Below are positions 32,941 through 41,630 of a stretch of DNA of 64,000 bases, piece by piece (the stretch's first letter is position 1; every line of letters begins with the position of its first letter). Source of the DNA: Natrinema amylolyticus_A (GTDB lineage Archaea > Halobacteriota > Halobacteria > Halobacteriales > Natrialbaceae). The notes beneath the pieces were generated by a model. The model was not told the DNA's origin. It saw only the letters and a list, made by a program, of their open reading frames with translations, and did not search any database. Location of the stretch: NCBI RefSeq assembly GCF_042678045.1, contig NZ_JBHUDI010000008.1:1-64000 (forward strand). The letters run 5' to 3'. The position numbers and the translations under genes were made by a program.

Positions 32941-33190
32941 CGCCTCGCTACCACTGTGATTCGTATCCTCTTGCCAATAAGACAGCTGCGATCGGTGAGA
33001 TAGCTATTCGACCACGAGAGCGGGACGTCTCACACGAAAGCATGAGTCGGACCAGATCCCAGAGAATATATCACGTGCGGTACGGGAAGCCTCGCCGTTA
33101 TCGGACTTTGTCCGACTGTCTGAGGGATCTCCGAACCCTCTCTGTTTACCACGAGCAAGGCGAATGTCTCGGCCGAATCCCCGAAGCGAT

Positions 33191-34270
33191 TCAGGTCATA
33201 TCGGGTTTGACGAGGATTTTGACGTGGTCGCTCTCGGGATCGATGAGTCGGTCGAACCCATTGGCGACGATCTCATCGAGACCGATTCGATCGGTGATGA
33301 ACGGTTCCGGGTCGAGGCGACCGTCAGCAAGCATCTCGATCACCATTCCGTACTCTTCGTCAGACCGCGGGCCGCCGAGATAGGCGAGTGTCCCAGTTAC
33401 GGTCCGTTCGCCGAGGACGAGGGTATTCGGATGCGTGCTCACCTCCTCCTCCCAGATGCTCACAATGGTTGTACTGCCGCCCGGCGCCGTGCTCTCGACG
33501 GCCGCGTTGAACGAGGGTTCGACGCCTGCGACCTCGAACGTGACGTCGGCGCCGCCATCCGTCTGTGACTGGATGTACTCGACGGGGTCGGTCGTCGACG
33601 GGTCGATGAGTTCCGCAGCACCGCAGTCCGCTGCACGTTCGCGCCTGGCGTCGCGCGGTTCGGAGACGAAAATAGTTCCCGCGCCAGCCACGCGAGCACA
33701 CTGGATTACCGCCAGGCCGATGGGTCCACTCCCGAACACTGCGACAGCGTCGCCGGCCTGGAGTCCGGATCGACGCACCGCGTGCAGTCCGACGCTCAGC
33801 GGTTCGACCAGTGCGCCGTGTTCCACTGGGACGTCTTCCCCGAGCGGGACGGCGTGCTCTGCATCAATGACTGCGCTCTCGGCGAACCCACCGCTCCCGC
33901 CGGAGAGTCCGATGAACCCGACCGAATCACAGATGTGGTAGTTCCCCTCCCGGCACTGTCGGCACTCCCCACAGTAGAGGATGGGGTTGACTGCGACGGC
34001 GTCACCGACAGCCAGGTCCGTCACGGACTCGCCGACCTCCGCGATGGTGCCACTGTACTCGTGACCCATCCTGATCGGTGCTGTCTCCCCAGATACGGGA
34101 TGGGGGTCGTCTTCCGGGACGAAAATCGGGCCGGCGGTGTATTCGTGGAGATCAGACCCACAGATACCGCAGGAATCGATGTCGATTCGGACCTCGTCTG
34201 CTTCGACTCCTCCCTCTTCTACCTCCTCGACACGGATGTCCTTCTGGCCGTGGTATGTTGCTGCTTGCAT
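33191..34270 (-). CDS. zinc-dependent alcohol dehydrogenase, 2,3-butanediol dehydrogenase-like
   Basis: A 359-residue medium-chain dehydrogenase. Catalytic zinc ligands Cys/His/Glu in SCGICGSDLHEY and RMGHEYSG; structural zinc cysteines in LYCGECRQCREGNYHIC; cofactor motif FGSGPIGLAVIQCARVAGAG. The insertion between SDLHEY and MGHE (FVPEDDPHPVSGETAP) is characteristic of the 2,3-butanediol/sorbitol-type subgroup. It could serve acetoin/butanediol metabolism; its convergence with the ABC importer hints at a role in oxidation of an imported alcohol, but the operons are separate. Confidence 0.88.
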   Translation of the reverse strand: MQAATYHGQKDIRVEEVEEGGVEADEVRIDIDSCGICGSDLHEYTAGPIFVPEDDPHPVSGETAPIRMGHEYSGTIAEVGESVTDLAVGDAVAVNPILYCGECRQCREGNYHICDSVGFIGLSGGSGGFAESAVIDAEHAVPLGEDVPVEHGALVEPLSVGLHAVRRSGLQAGDAVAVFGSGPIGLAVIQCARVAGAGTIFVSEPRDARRERAADCGAAELIDPSTTDPVEYIQSQTDGGADVTFEVAGVEPSFNAAVESTAPGGSTTIVSIWEEEVSTHPNTLVLGERTVTGTLAYLGGPRSDEEYGMVIEMLADGRLDPEPFITDRIGLDEIVANGFDRLIDPESDHVKILVKPDMT

Positions 34271-34483
34271 AGCGATCTATAATAGTCGTCCATTATAATT
34301 AACCTCTATTCTCCCCGGTTGATAGTTCGTCCTCCCCATTGACCTCCCCCACGGCAAGAAGGTCGTGGAATTCCGAATCAAGCGAAGGTTTGAATCCGCG
34401 CGAAGGTAATCGGACCGAGAGGAGAGAACCGCTATCGATCGCCGAGGGAGTGCGGGTCGGTACGAAACTGGTGGCAGAAACGA

Positions 34484-35062
34484 CTACACGTTCGACTTCC
34501 AATCGTCCCACGCGATTGATCCCTCGTCGACGATTCGCGACGAGTCAGGCAACGGAAGGTCTTGATTGTCGGATTCTTCGGCCGGACCGCCAGGTTCGCC
34601 GACGACGATCCGCCCGACCATTCCAACCATCTTGTGTGGAATACAGTAGTAGTCGTGGGTGCCTTCCGTCTCGAACGTAACGTTATGGAGCGTGTCGGTT
34701 TCTTCGACGACTGTCGTATCCCAGGCCGGTGCGTCCTCCGGAATACGGCGGTTCAGGGCGTTCTCATTGTCAGGATGGTAAGCGGTCGCCGAGTGGGCAC
34801 CGCTTACCAGTTCGAACGAGACGGTCTCACCCGGTTCGACATGGAGCCCAACCGGGTCGTAGTACAGGTCCGTGTACATCCCCACGGTGTAGTCTCCGGG
34901 CTCGTCGGATCCTGTATCGCTCGAGGAGTTCGTCTCGTTAGAGTCGGGATCCTCGGTATCATTGGACGGAGCGCTCTCGCCAGTGTTCGTACAACCGGCG
35001 AGACCGATCGTCGTCGATGCAATAGCCAGCCGTTTGAGTGCAGTTCGTCTGGTCGGTTTCAT
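34484..35062 (-). CDS. halocyanin-type blue copper lipoprotein
   Basis: A 192-residue protein. Tat-like leader TRRTALKRLAIASTTIG with lipobox LAGC, a low-complexity Ser/Asp/Glu linker (residues about 26-56), then a plastocyanin domain with copper ligands His (GAHSATAYHPDN), Cys and His (DYYCIPHKMVGM). Halocyanins shuttle electrons on the cell surface, for example to terminal oxidases. The tail beyond the Met ligand (LPLPDSSRIVDEGSIAWDDW) is an extension not needed for the fold. Located next to the copper-amine-oxidase-like protein. Confidence 0.9.
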   Translation of the reverse strand: MKPTRRTALKRLAIASTTIGLAGCTNTGESAPSNDTEDPDSNETNSSSDTGSDEPGDYTVGMYTDLYYDPVGLHVEPGETVSFELVSGAHSATAYHPDNENALNRRIPEDAPAWDTTVVEETDTLHNVTFETEGTHDYYCIPHKMVGMVGRIVVGEPGGPAEESDNQDLPLPDSSRIVDEGSIAWDDWKSNV

Positions 35063-35192
35063 GTTTTGGCGTGATATCGGTAGTCGACAGTGCGTTTTGC
35101 CTTACGACTCGACGGAGCGTTATCGCGAAGTGGTGAACGTGACATTGATACAGTCCAAGGTCGGCCGAGGGAGATTTTACAGACCGTATTAC

Positions 35193-36923
35193 TCAGTAAT
35201 TTTCGGCCTGCATCGTGAACCGGAATGCGAAGGGTTCGGTCGTCGCGTGAGTCCCCTCACCCGTGTCGCGCGAGGAATACATCCGGAGGTAGACGCGCTC
35301 TCCATCGAGTGACCGATCTTGCAGGTAGTTCTCAGGATCCAGGTACTGTTTGTCCTCGATCATCTCGCCTGTAACGCCCTCGAGCGTCTGGTCGTATTCA
35401 ATGGTTTCCGGGTCGTACTGGAGCGCGTAGTTTTGCTGTCCTGGTCTGGAGATGACCAGTTGTTCGGGACCGTCTGCGCTCTCCACACGCAGCCGTTCGA
35501 TGTCACCGCGGTCGAATCGTGACTCCGACGACACCGTACTCCAGCCCGACCCATCGTCGACGCTGACAGTCGCGGCGTCATATGCCGGTTCGACGGCGAA
35601 GTGGAACGTGTACTTCGGATACCCGTTGGTCGTCCGGAAGCCGGTCGTGGGGTGGCGCGAGGTGACATCGACAGTCCCGTCCTCGTGGAAGTTCCAGTCG
35701 ATCAAGTAGCGATACGGTGCCCAGTTCTGTCCGAACCGCCACTCCCAGTGGTCGAGCGAGCCGGTGTGGTAAGAGCCGCGGATCCGGAAGCCGTCGCTCA
35801 GATCGTGTTTCTCGATGACGCCAGGGCCGGTGAAGCCGAGCGTGTCCCAGAAATGCCAGTTGCGGCGCCCAGAGGGAGCGCCCGGCCCTGCCATACCGAA
35901 TGGCTCGTAGTCGCTCAGCATCCAGGGGACTTTGGACTCGTCGCCGAACACAGGCTTCCCGTTGTAACTTGCCTCGACGCGGTAAGCGTCGTGGAGGGTA
36001 TTCTCCCAGGAAATCGTCCAGTTGTTCTGCTCGATGGTTTGAGATGGACGGCGAATCTCCCAGTCGGTATCGTCCATCTCACCCGGTACCTCGATCGCTC
36101 CTTCCTGATAGTCACCGGGATCGTTACCATCGACTTCGGAGACGATTCCCGAGAGTGGGTCAGGCGACTCCTGTGCCGGCTGATAGATGTCGAGAACCTC
36201 GTTTTCCGTTGCGACGTCGTTGAGCGTCGTCGTTGTCACGGCGGCGCCAATGGCTCGCCTGTCATCTCCCTTGTCGTTCCAGTTGAAGATGACTGGTGTT
36301 ACCACGCCAATGGGATACTCTTCAGAGTAGGCCGTGATAATGGAGTAGTCCGCCGCAAGGACATACCAGTCTTTGTCCTCAAGTACACTCGAGATCGTAT
36401 CGTTCTCGAGTGCTGCAGTTACTGTGTTGGTATTGAGTTCCTCGTTCGATCTCTCGATAACGTGTGCCTCTCGCGTCTGGATGTCGAGTTGCACCAGCTG
36501 ATCGTTCTCGCGATCAACCAGCGCGCGGATCTGCTTGATGTCGCTGAACTCGAGTTCCTGTGTCTCATCCTCGTAGCTTCCCGAGACCGTCATCTCGTGG
36601 GGTGCCAGTATTTCGACGAAATCGTACTCGCTAAAGATGCGGTGGTAAGCCGTTGAGGAGACGGCATCGGACACCAGCTGTCCGGCTTCCTCGACCGCGA
36701 GTACTTTCTCGAGTGCAGCCAGCTTTCGTTCCTCAACGAGTGCATCGAAGTCGTCTGCCTCTCGAGGAGCCAGATACGTCAGATCGTCGGCCGACAGCAG
36801 GTCGGCGTCACTTGACTGGCCGCTACAGCCTGCTACTCCGATGGCCGCACCGACGCCGAGTGTCTGCAAGAACGCCCGACGTCGGGACGACACCGAAGAA
36901 AGTGATTCGTTATCATCTGACAT
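35193..36923 (-). CDS. Tat-exported copper amine oxidase-like protein
   Basis: A 576-residue protein with Tat leader SRRRAFLQTLGVGAAIGVAGC. The C-terminal half resembles the copper amine oxidase catalytic domain: SKVPWMLSDYEPFG ahead of NWHFWDTLGFTGPG (Asp360 at the catalytic-base position), and PYRYLIDWNFHEDGTVDV, which lines up with the enzyme's N-Y-D-Y-x-x-DW-x-FHExGT region. Tyr404 falls on the precursor of the topaquinone cofactor, but the Asn before it is Pro and the TxxN consensus is absent. It might be a diverged active oxidase or a non-TPQ structural relative. Start 36923 puts the leader at the N terminus. A halocyanin gene follows downstream. Confidence 0.65.
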   Translation of the reverse strand: MSDDNESLSSVSSRRRAFLQTLGVGAAIGVAGCSGQSSDADLLSADDLTYLAPREADDFDALVEERKLAALEKVLAVEEAGQLVSDAVSSTAYHRIFSEYDFVEILAPHEMTVSGSYEDETQELEFSDIKQIRALVDRENDQLVQLDIQTREAHVIERSNEELNTNTVTAALENDTISSVLEDKDWYVLAADYSIITAYSEEYPIGVVTPVIFNWNDKGDDRRAIGAAVTTTTLNDVATENEVLDIYQPAQESPDPLSGIVSEVDGNDPGDYQEGAIEVPGEMDDTDWEIRRPSQTIEQNNWTISWENTLHDAYRVEASYNGKPVFGDESKVPWMLSDYEPFGMAGPGAPSGRRNWHFWDTLGFTGPGVIEKHDLSDGFRIRGSYHTGSLDHWEWRFGQNWAPYRYLIDWNFHEDGTVDVTSRHPTTGFRTTNGYPKYTFHFAVEPAYDAATVSVDDGSGWSTVSSESRFDRGDIERLRVESADGPEQLVISRPGQQNYALQYDPETIEYDQTLEGVTGEMIEDKQYLDPENYLQDRSLDGERVYLRMYSSRDTGEGTHATTEPFAFRFTMQAENY

Positions 36924-37211
36924 TGAAATACGATAGCGATCCACACTATATGGCCATATATACATTTCGGTGGTTTAGACTGTCTTATTCAGATATGAAT
37001 TAAACCGCGAGATATCTCGTTATCTGATAATAATAGCTGTGAATCTTTACCGCCGCAACCGCCGGCCGCCGTGCGGGTGCGCCGGGAAACAGTAACAACA
37101 AACCGTATGAAAGCGAGTAGCGTCCGTCCCGGTCGGTGATTCCCGCTTGACCGTTGCCACTCGAGCCTTCGAATCAAAGCGTCTTAGTTGTACCACTCGA
37201 TGGTATCGTCT

Positions 37212-37865
37212 ATGAATCCAGAGAACTGGCGAACGTACCTGGTAACGCAGGAATCGGTCTCCAGGGGGAAACGTACCGTCGAAGTGGTCTCGGCCGCGAT
37301 CGACGGTGGCGTCGACGTCGTTCAGCTCCGGGAGAAAGATACTGACGCCCGCTGGCGCTACGAACTCGGTCGTGAGTTGCGTGAGCGCACTGCCGAGGCG
37401 GGCGTTGCCCTGCTCGTCAACGACAGGGTCGATATCGCACAGGCGATCGACGCCGACGGCGTCCACCTCGGCCAGTCCGATCTTCCCGTCGCAGTCGCCC
37501 GCGAACTGCTCGGACCCGAGGCCGTCATCGGCTGTTCGACTTCGACGGTCGAGGAGGCCATCGAGGCCGAAGCGGCTGGCGCGGACTATCTCGGCGTTGG
37601 TGCCATCTACGGTACTGACTCGAAAAAAGACGTTCCCGAGGAGAAAAACGGAACCGGCCTCGAGCTCGTCTCCGAGATCGCCGCAGCCGTCTCGATTCCC
37701 GTCATCGGGATCGGCGGCGTCACCGCTTCGAACGCGCCACCGGTCCTCGAAGCAGGCGCGACCGGCGTCGCCGTGATCAGCGAGATCAGCGCAGCAGATG
37801 ATCCGGAAACCGCAGCGGGAGAGTTAGACGCCGCCGTCTCCGAGGGGGTGGGCAGCGATGACTGA
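37212..37865 (+). CDS. thiE: thiamine-phosphate synthase
   Basis: A 217-residue TIM-barrel enzyme that joins HMP-PP and thiazole phosphate. Motifs: VVQLREKDTDAR, LVNDRVDIAQAIDADGVHLG, GADYLGVGAIYGTDSKKD (the TxTK-like loop) and VIGIGGVTASNAP. The start at 37212 follows a short leader-like segment; the eight codons before it are dropped. It overlaps thiM by 8 bases. No TPP riboswitch (CTGAGA box) was recognised in the 288-base region upstream. Confidence 0.94.
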   Translation: MNPENWRTYLVTQESVSRGKRTVEVVSAAIDGGVDVVQLREKDTDARWRYELGRELRERTAEAGVALLVNDRVDIAQAIDADGVHLGQSDLPVAVARELLGPEAVIGCSTSTVEEAIEAEAAGADYLGVGAIYGTDSKKDVPEEKNGTGLELVSEIAAAVSIPVIGIGGVTASNAPPVLEAGATGVAVISEISAADDPETAAGELDAAVSEGVGSDD

Positions 37866-38691
37866 CGAGATCGAAGTCACCGGCGAGGCGCTGGCGGACT
37901 CGCTCACGGCGATCCGTGACCGCGAGCCCCTGGTCCAGCAGTTGACGAACGAGGTGACGAAAAACGATCTGGCGAACGTCACCCTCAGTTGGGGCGCGTT
38001 ACCGGTGATGGCGGATGCGCCCGGCGAAGCACCCGAGATGGCCGAACTCGCGGGTGCGATACTGCTCAACACCGGCCGAATGACCGACTCGAACATCGAG
38101 GCGTTACACGCCGCGGGTCGAGCAGCCAACGAGTTGGCTGTCCCAGTCGTCCTCGACCCAGTCGGTGCAGGGACGACGCCGACCCGAGAGGAGGTCCACA
38201 CGAGTTTACTCGAGGAGGTCGAGTTCGACGTTATCAAGGGTAACTACGGAGAAATAACACATCTGGCGGGGGCGAAGGCCGAAGTGAAAGGCGTCGAGTC
38301 CGTCGGCGAGTACGAGGAAATTACGGAGTCGGCGCAGGCGCTTGCGGCGACGACCGGCGCTGCGGTCGTCGCCTCGGGTGACGAAGACGTCGTCGCCGGA
38401 CCCGACCGGATCTATCGCGTACGCGCCGGTGACGAGATGCTCTCGAGGGTCGTCGGGACGGGCTGTATGCTCGGGGCAACCCTCGCGGCTTTCTCCGGCA
38501 GTCTCGAGAACGGCCTTCTCGCTGCCTTACACGGGACCCTCGCCTACGGACTCGCTGGCGAGCGTGCGACAGATCTCGAGTACAACGGACCGGCCAGTTA
38601 CCGGGTGAATTTCCTCGACAGTATCGCCGGCCTCACCCCGGAAGTCGCGGCGGAACTCGAGCCGACAGACCGGATCGAGCGCGTTCGGTGA
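37858..38691 (+). CDS. thiM: hydroxyethylthiazole kinase
   Basis: A 277-residue ribokinase-like enzyme phosphorylating the thiazole alcohol to feed ThiE. Key segments: PLVQQLTNEVTKNDLANVTL, APEMAELAGAILLNTGRM, LDPVGAGTTPTR, KGNYGEITHLAG and the anion hole/catalytic Cys region VVGTGCMLGATLAAF. Transcribed with thiE as a two-gene salvage operon. Confidence 0.94.
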   Translation: MTDEIEVTGEALADSLTAIRDREPLVQQLTNEVTKNDLANVTLSWGALPVMADAPGEAPEMAELAGAILLNTGRMTDSNIEALHAAGRAANELAVPVVLDPVGAGTTPTREEVHTSLLEEVEFDVIKGNYGEITHLAGAKAEVKGVESVGEYEEITESAQALAATTGAAVVASGDEDVVAGPDRIYRVRAGDEMLSRVVGTGCMLGATLAAFSGSLENGLLAALHGTLAYGLAGERATDLEYNGPASYRVNFLDSIAGLTPEVAAELEPTDRIERVR

Positions 38692-39011
38692 GCAGTCGAC
38701 CGTGTCCCCATACGGATCTAGGACACTGAATAAACTTCACGTCGGTGGCTGTTCGCTCGTCGTCGCCTCAAACACGACTCGAGCGTGCGAAAGCGATTGC
38801 CGGACCAGCCGGAACAAATCCTGACGACGAGGTACTCGAGCGATGACGACGGATGAACGGTCATACTCCGGATTTGAAGGTGAGATAGTATTACCACCCA
38901 GTTCAGTCGCCCTTATTGTCGATACCCTGTTAATATTGATCCTCCCCCCTCGAATTTGGTTTGTTAACTGTTAACCCAGTTCAGAACGTAGCGTTACTGA
39001 CGACAACTGCC
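38692..39011. promoter_or_regulatory. 320-bp intergenic region with operator-like repeats before the HTH-rhodanese gene
   Basis: No gene seen. It holds a direct repeat ACCCAGTTCAG (38896-38906 and 38974-38984) and two adjacent palindromic GTTAAC hexamers separated by one base (38963-38968, 38970-38975), 37 bases before the ATG at 39012. An AT-rich CTGTTAATATTGAT (about 38928-38941) could be the TATA region. The layout suggests autoregulation by the HTH domain of the gene that follows. Confidence 0.45.
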
Positions 39012-40094
39012 ATGGCTGAAGAATGGATCGAGGAGGCGTTATCGGACCTCCCGCCGAGTGCGGACCTCGTCTACAAGGTCCTCGAGTACAACGGACGCCT
39101 GTCACAGAAGCGGCTTGTCGAGGAGACCAGACTCTCGTCGCGGACGCTGCACTATGCCATCAGACAACTGGAGGACGCCGGCCTCATCGAGTCCCACCCG
39201 GCCCATTACGATGCCAGACAGACCTGCTACACCCTCGTCAGGGACTCGGGGTGCTCGAGGTACTCACGTGACGCCCTCGTCAATCCGGACTGGGTTCGCG
39301 AGCAGCTCTCGTCGTTCCAGCAAGACGATCCGTCCGCACGACTCGTCTACGTTGGGGCGGACGACTCCAGCAGTGCGTTCATCCCAGGATCGATTGTCCT
39401 GGACCCGGAGTCGGACCTGCTCGATCCCAACCGCCAGCGGCTTCCCGACCGGAAGACGCTCGAAGAACTGCTCGGCAGTCGCGGTACGGCCGAGGACACC
39501 AGCCTCGTTCTCTACGACGATGGGGAGGGCTATCACGCCGCCTACGTGTACTGGCTCCTTGCCTACTACGGACATCGCGACCAGCGACTGCTCGACGGCG
39601 GCCTCGAGCACTGGATCACAAAAGGATGTCCCACGACCGACGTTGCAGGTTCGTTTCCCGCGGCTGAGTACACCGCCAGTGGACCGTTCGATCACGTGCG
39701 TGCGTACCGCGACGACGTCGTCCGCGCAATCGCCCAAGATACTGTGCTGCTCGATGTCCGAAAGTCGTCCGAATACCACGGTGAGTTCGACGACGGAAAT
39801 GATCTGTCGGCGTCGACGCCCATCCAGGGACACGTCCCTGGGGCCACCAACATCCCGTTGGACCGACTGTTCGACGGCCCCCGGTTCGCTCCCAGAAGCG
39901 GTGTTGAGGACGTTTTGGCCGCCGCCGACGTCACTCGAGACCGAAAGATCATCGTGTACTGCGGCGTGGGAGCACGCTCGGCGCTCGCGTGGTTCGTTCT
40001 CTCGGAACTGCTGGGGTACCCCGAAGTGATGAACTACGACGGCTCCTGGACCGAGTGGGGAAGCCTCGTGGATGTCCCCGTGGAAACGGAGTGA
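39012..40094 (+). CDS. winged-HTH fused to tandem rhodanese domains (candidate sulfane-sulfur sensor/regulator)
   Basis: A 360-residue fusion. Residues 10-75 are a winged helix (ADLVYKVLEYNGRLSQKRLVEETRLSSRTLHYAI). Residues about 88-206 are an inactive rhodanese fold (LVYVGADDSSSAFIPGSIV, then LVLYDDGEGYHAAYVYW where the active Cys should be). Residues about 225-355 are a second rhodanese with CH2A-like LLDVRKSSEYHGE, GHVPGATNIPLD and active-site Cys317 in VYCGVGARSA. This is the two-domain thiosulfate/mercaptopyruvate sulfurtransferase layout with a DNA-binding head. It directly precedes the SQR/persulfide genes, so persulfidation of Cys317 could control their transcription (inference). The HTH is a paralogue of 1705-1968. 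Confidence 0.85.
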   Translation: MAEEWIEEALSDLPPSADLVYKVLEYNGRLSQKRLVEETRLSSRTLHYAIRQLEDAGLIESHPAHYDARQTCYTLVRDSGCSRYSRDALVNPDWVREQLSSFQQDDPSARLVYVGADDSSSAFIPGSIVLDPESDLLDPNRQRLPDRKTLEELLGSRGTAEDTSLVLYDDGEGYHAAYVYWLLAYYGHRDQRLLDGGLEHWITKGCPTTDVAGSFPAAEYTASGPFDHVRAYRDDVVRAIAQDTVLLDVRKSSEYHGEFDDGNDLSASTPIQGHVPGATNIPLDRLFDGPRFAPRSGVEDVLAAADVTRDRKIIVYCGVGARSALAWFVLSELLGYPEVMNYDGSWTEWGSLVDVPVETE

Positions 40095-40182
40095 GCGTTC
40101 TGTCCGGACTTTACTGTCGACGAAGGACGCGAGCGCTTCTGGCCTCCCTCAACTCATAGAATTGGGCGTCGGTTCGCCCCGA

Positions 40183-40268
40183 CTATAGTAGCCACTGAAA
40201 GTCACTGCACATCTGATCGCACGGCTGAGTTGTAATCAGTGTGTAAATCGTTTCAGTGGCTACTATAG
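40183..40268. repeat. palindromic dispersed element, copy 3, with 18-base perfect terminal arms
   Basis: Arms CTATAGTAGCCACTGAAA (40183-40200) and TTTCAGTGGCTACTATAG (40251-40268) are perfect inverted repeats. The interior CACTGCACATCTGATCGCAC matches the copies at 16851 and 18467. It lies between the HTH-rhodanese gene and the SQR gene, and may isolate the two transcripts. Confidence 0.8.
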
Positions 40269-40445
40269 AGGCGGTGTCCGCGTTCGCCGATGACATTGCC
40301 ACCACTCGAAACGAGCATCACTCCGGAACCATTCCAGATCGAAATCAGCAATTGTTGCGGCAATCGTGCCACGGATCGGGTCAGTTCCGGTAATTACTCC
40401 CATCGCCATCTTTGTGACATTGCTTCACTTGACCATAGAGAGGGA

Positions 40446-41627
40446 ATGACACACATAGCAATTCTCGGCGCTGGAGCAGGCGGCGCGATGACTGCCAACA
40501 TCCTGCGTCGGAAACTCGACCGAAACGAGGCGACGATCACCCTCGTCGACAAGAGTGTAGAACACTTCTATCAGCCGTCGTTCTACCTCGTCCCGTTCGG
40601 CTATCTGGAGCCGGACCAGTCTCGGGACGTCCGCGACCTCGTCCACAGCGACGTCGAGTTCGTCCACGACGCGGTAACGGGTGTCAACCCCGACGACCAA
40701 GTCGTGCACCTCGAAGAGGCTGACGAGGATCTGCCCTACGACTACCTGGTGGTGGCCACGGGCCACCGGCTCGCCCCGGAGACGACCCCAGGGATGGTCG
40801 AGGGCTGGGAGGAGACCGACACGGTGTACCCGTTCTACCACTACGAGGCGGCCCTCGAGATGCGTGAGGGACTCCAGAACTTCGACGGCGGCACCTTCGT
40901 CGTCACGATCCCGGATACACCGTTCAAGTGTCCGGGTGCGCCGCTGAAGATGGCGATGCTCGCCGAGGACTACGCCCGGCGACAGGGGTTCCGCGACGAC
41001 GCCGAGTTCATCATGACCCGGAACGCAGACCACCACTTCGGCGTCCAGCCCTATCGGGACAAACTCTACGAGATCTGGAACGAACGCGACATTGAGTTCA
41101 AGGCTAACACGTCGGTCACCGAGATCGACCCGGACGCGCAGGTCATCCACACGGACAACGGCCAGATCGAGTACGACTTCTGCGCACCCGTCTCGCCGCA
41201 GTACGGTCAGCAAGCCATCACCGACAACTCGCCACTGACCGAGGGTGACGACGAACACGACGGCGAGTACGTCACGGTCGACAAGCACACCCTGCAACAC
41301 GACGAGTACGATACCGTCTTCGCGCTGGGTGACTGCGAGAACGCACCGCACTCCAAGACTGCAGCAGCCGCCCGCAAGGAGTCCCACGTCGTAGCAGAGA
41401 ACGTCGTCCGCGCGATGAACGGCCGAGAGCTCAAGCCGGGATACGACGGCTACGCCGCATGTCCCCTGCTGACCCAGAAAGGCAAGGCGATGATAGCAGA
41501 GTTCGACTACGAGGAAAGCATCTCCGCGCCCGTCGAGACCCGCTCCAACTGGATCATGGACGTCAACGTCCTGCCGTCGGTGTATTGGGATCTCTGGATG
41601 CGTGGCTACGACCCGCTCCCGGTGTAA
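40446..41627 (+). CDS. sqr: sulfide:quinone oxidoreductase
   Basis: A 393-residue membrane-associated FAD enzyme. FAD motif IAILGAGAGGAMTANIL, redox cysteines Cys162 (PFKCPGAPLKMAM) and Cys339 (YAACPLLTQKGKAMIAEF), and the FAD motif VFALGDCENAPHSKTAAAAR typical of SQR. It oxidises sulfide to polysulfide or persulfide with quinone as acceptor. No third N-terminal cysteine of classical type I SQR is evident. The start at 40446 is chosen because the Rossmann fold begins right there; the longer frame adds 52 non-homologous residues. DUF1641 gene follows after 3 bases. Confidence 0.9.
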   Translation: MTHIAILGAGAGGAMTANILRRKLDRNEATITLVDKSVEHFYQPSFYLVPFGYLEPDQSRDVRDLVHSDVEFVHDAVTGVNPDDQVVHLEEADEDLPYDYLVVATGHRLAPETTPGMVEGWEETDTVYPFYHYEAALEMREGLQNFDGGTFVVTIPDTPFKCPGAPLKMAMLAEDYARRQGFRDDAEFIMTRNADHHFGVQPYRDKLYEIWNERDIEFKANTSVTEIDPDAQVIHTDNGQIEYDFCAPVSPQYGQQAITDNSPLTEGDDEHDGEYVTVDKHTLQHDEYDTVFALGDCENAPHSKTAAAARKESHVVAENVVRAMNGRELKPGYDGYAACPLLTQKGKAMIAEFDYEESISAPVETRSNWIMDVNVLPSVYWDLWMRGYDPLPV

Positions 41628-41630
41628 CCC

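Noticed and set aside
36924..37211. A TPP riboswitch before thiE
   Set aside because: The 288-base region contains GC-rich stems but no CTGAGA and ACCTGATC-type boxes that define the TPP aptamer.
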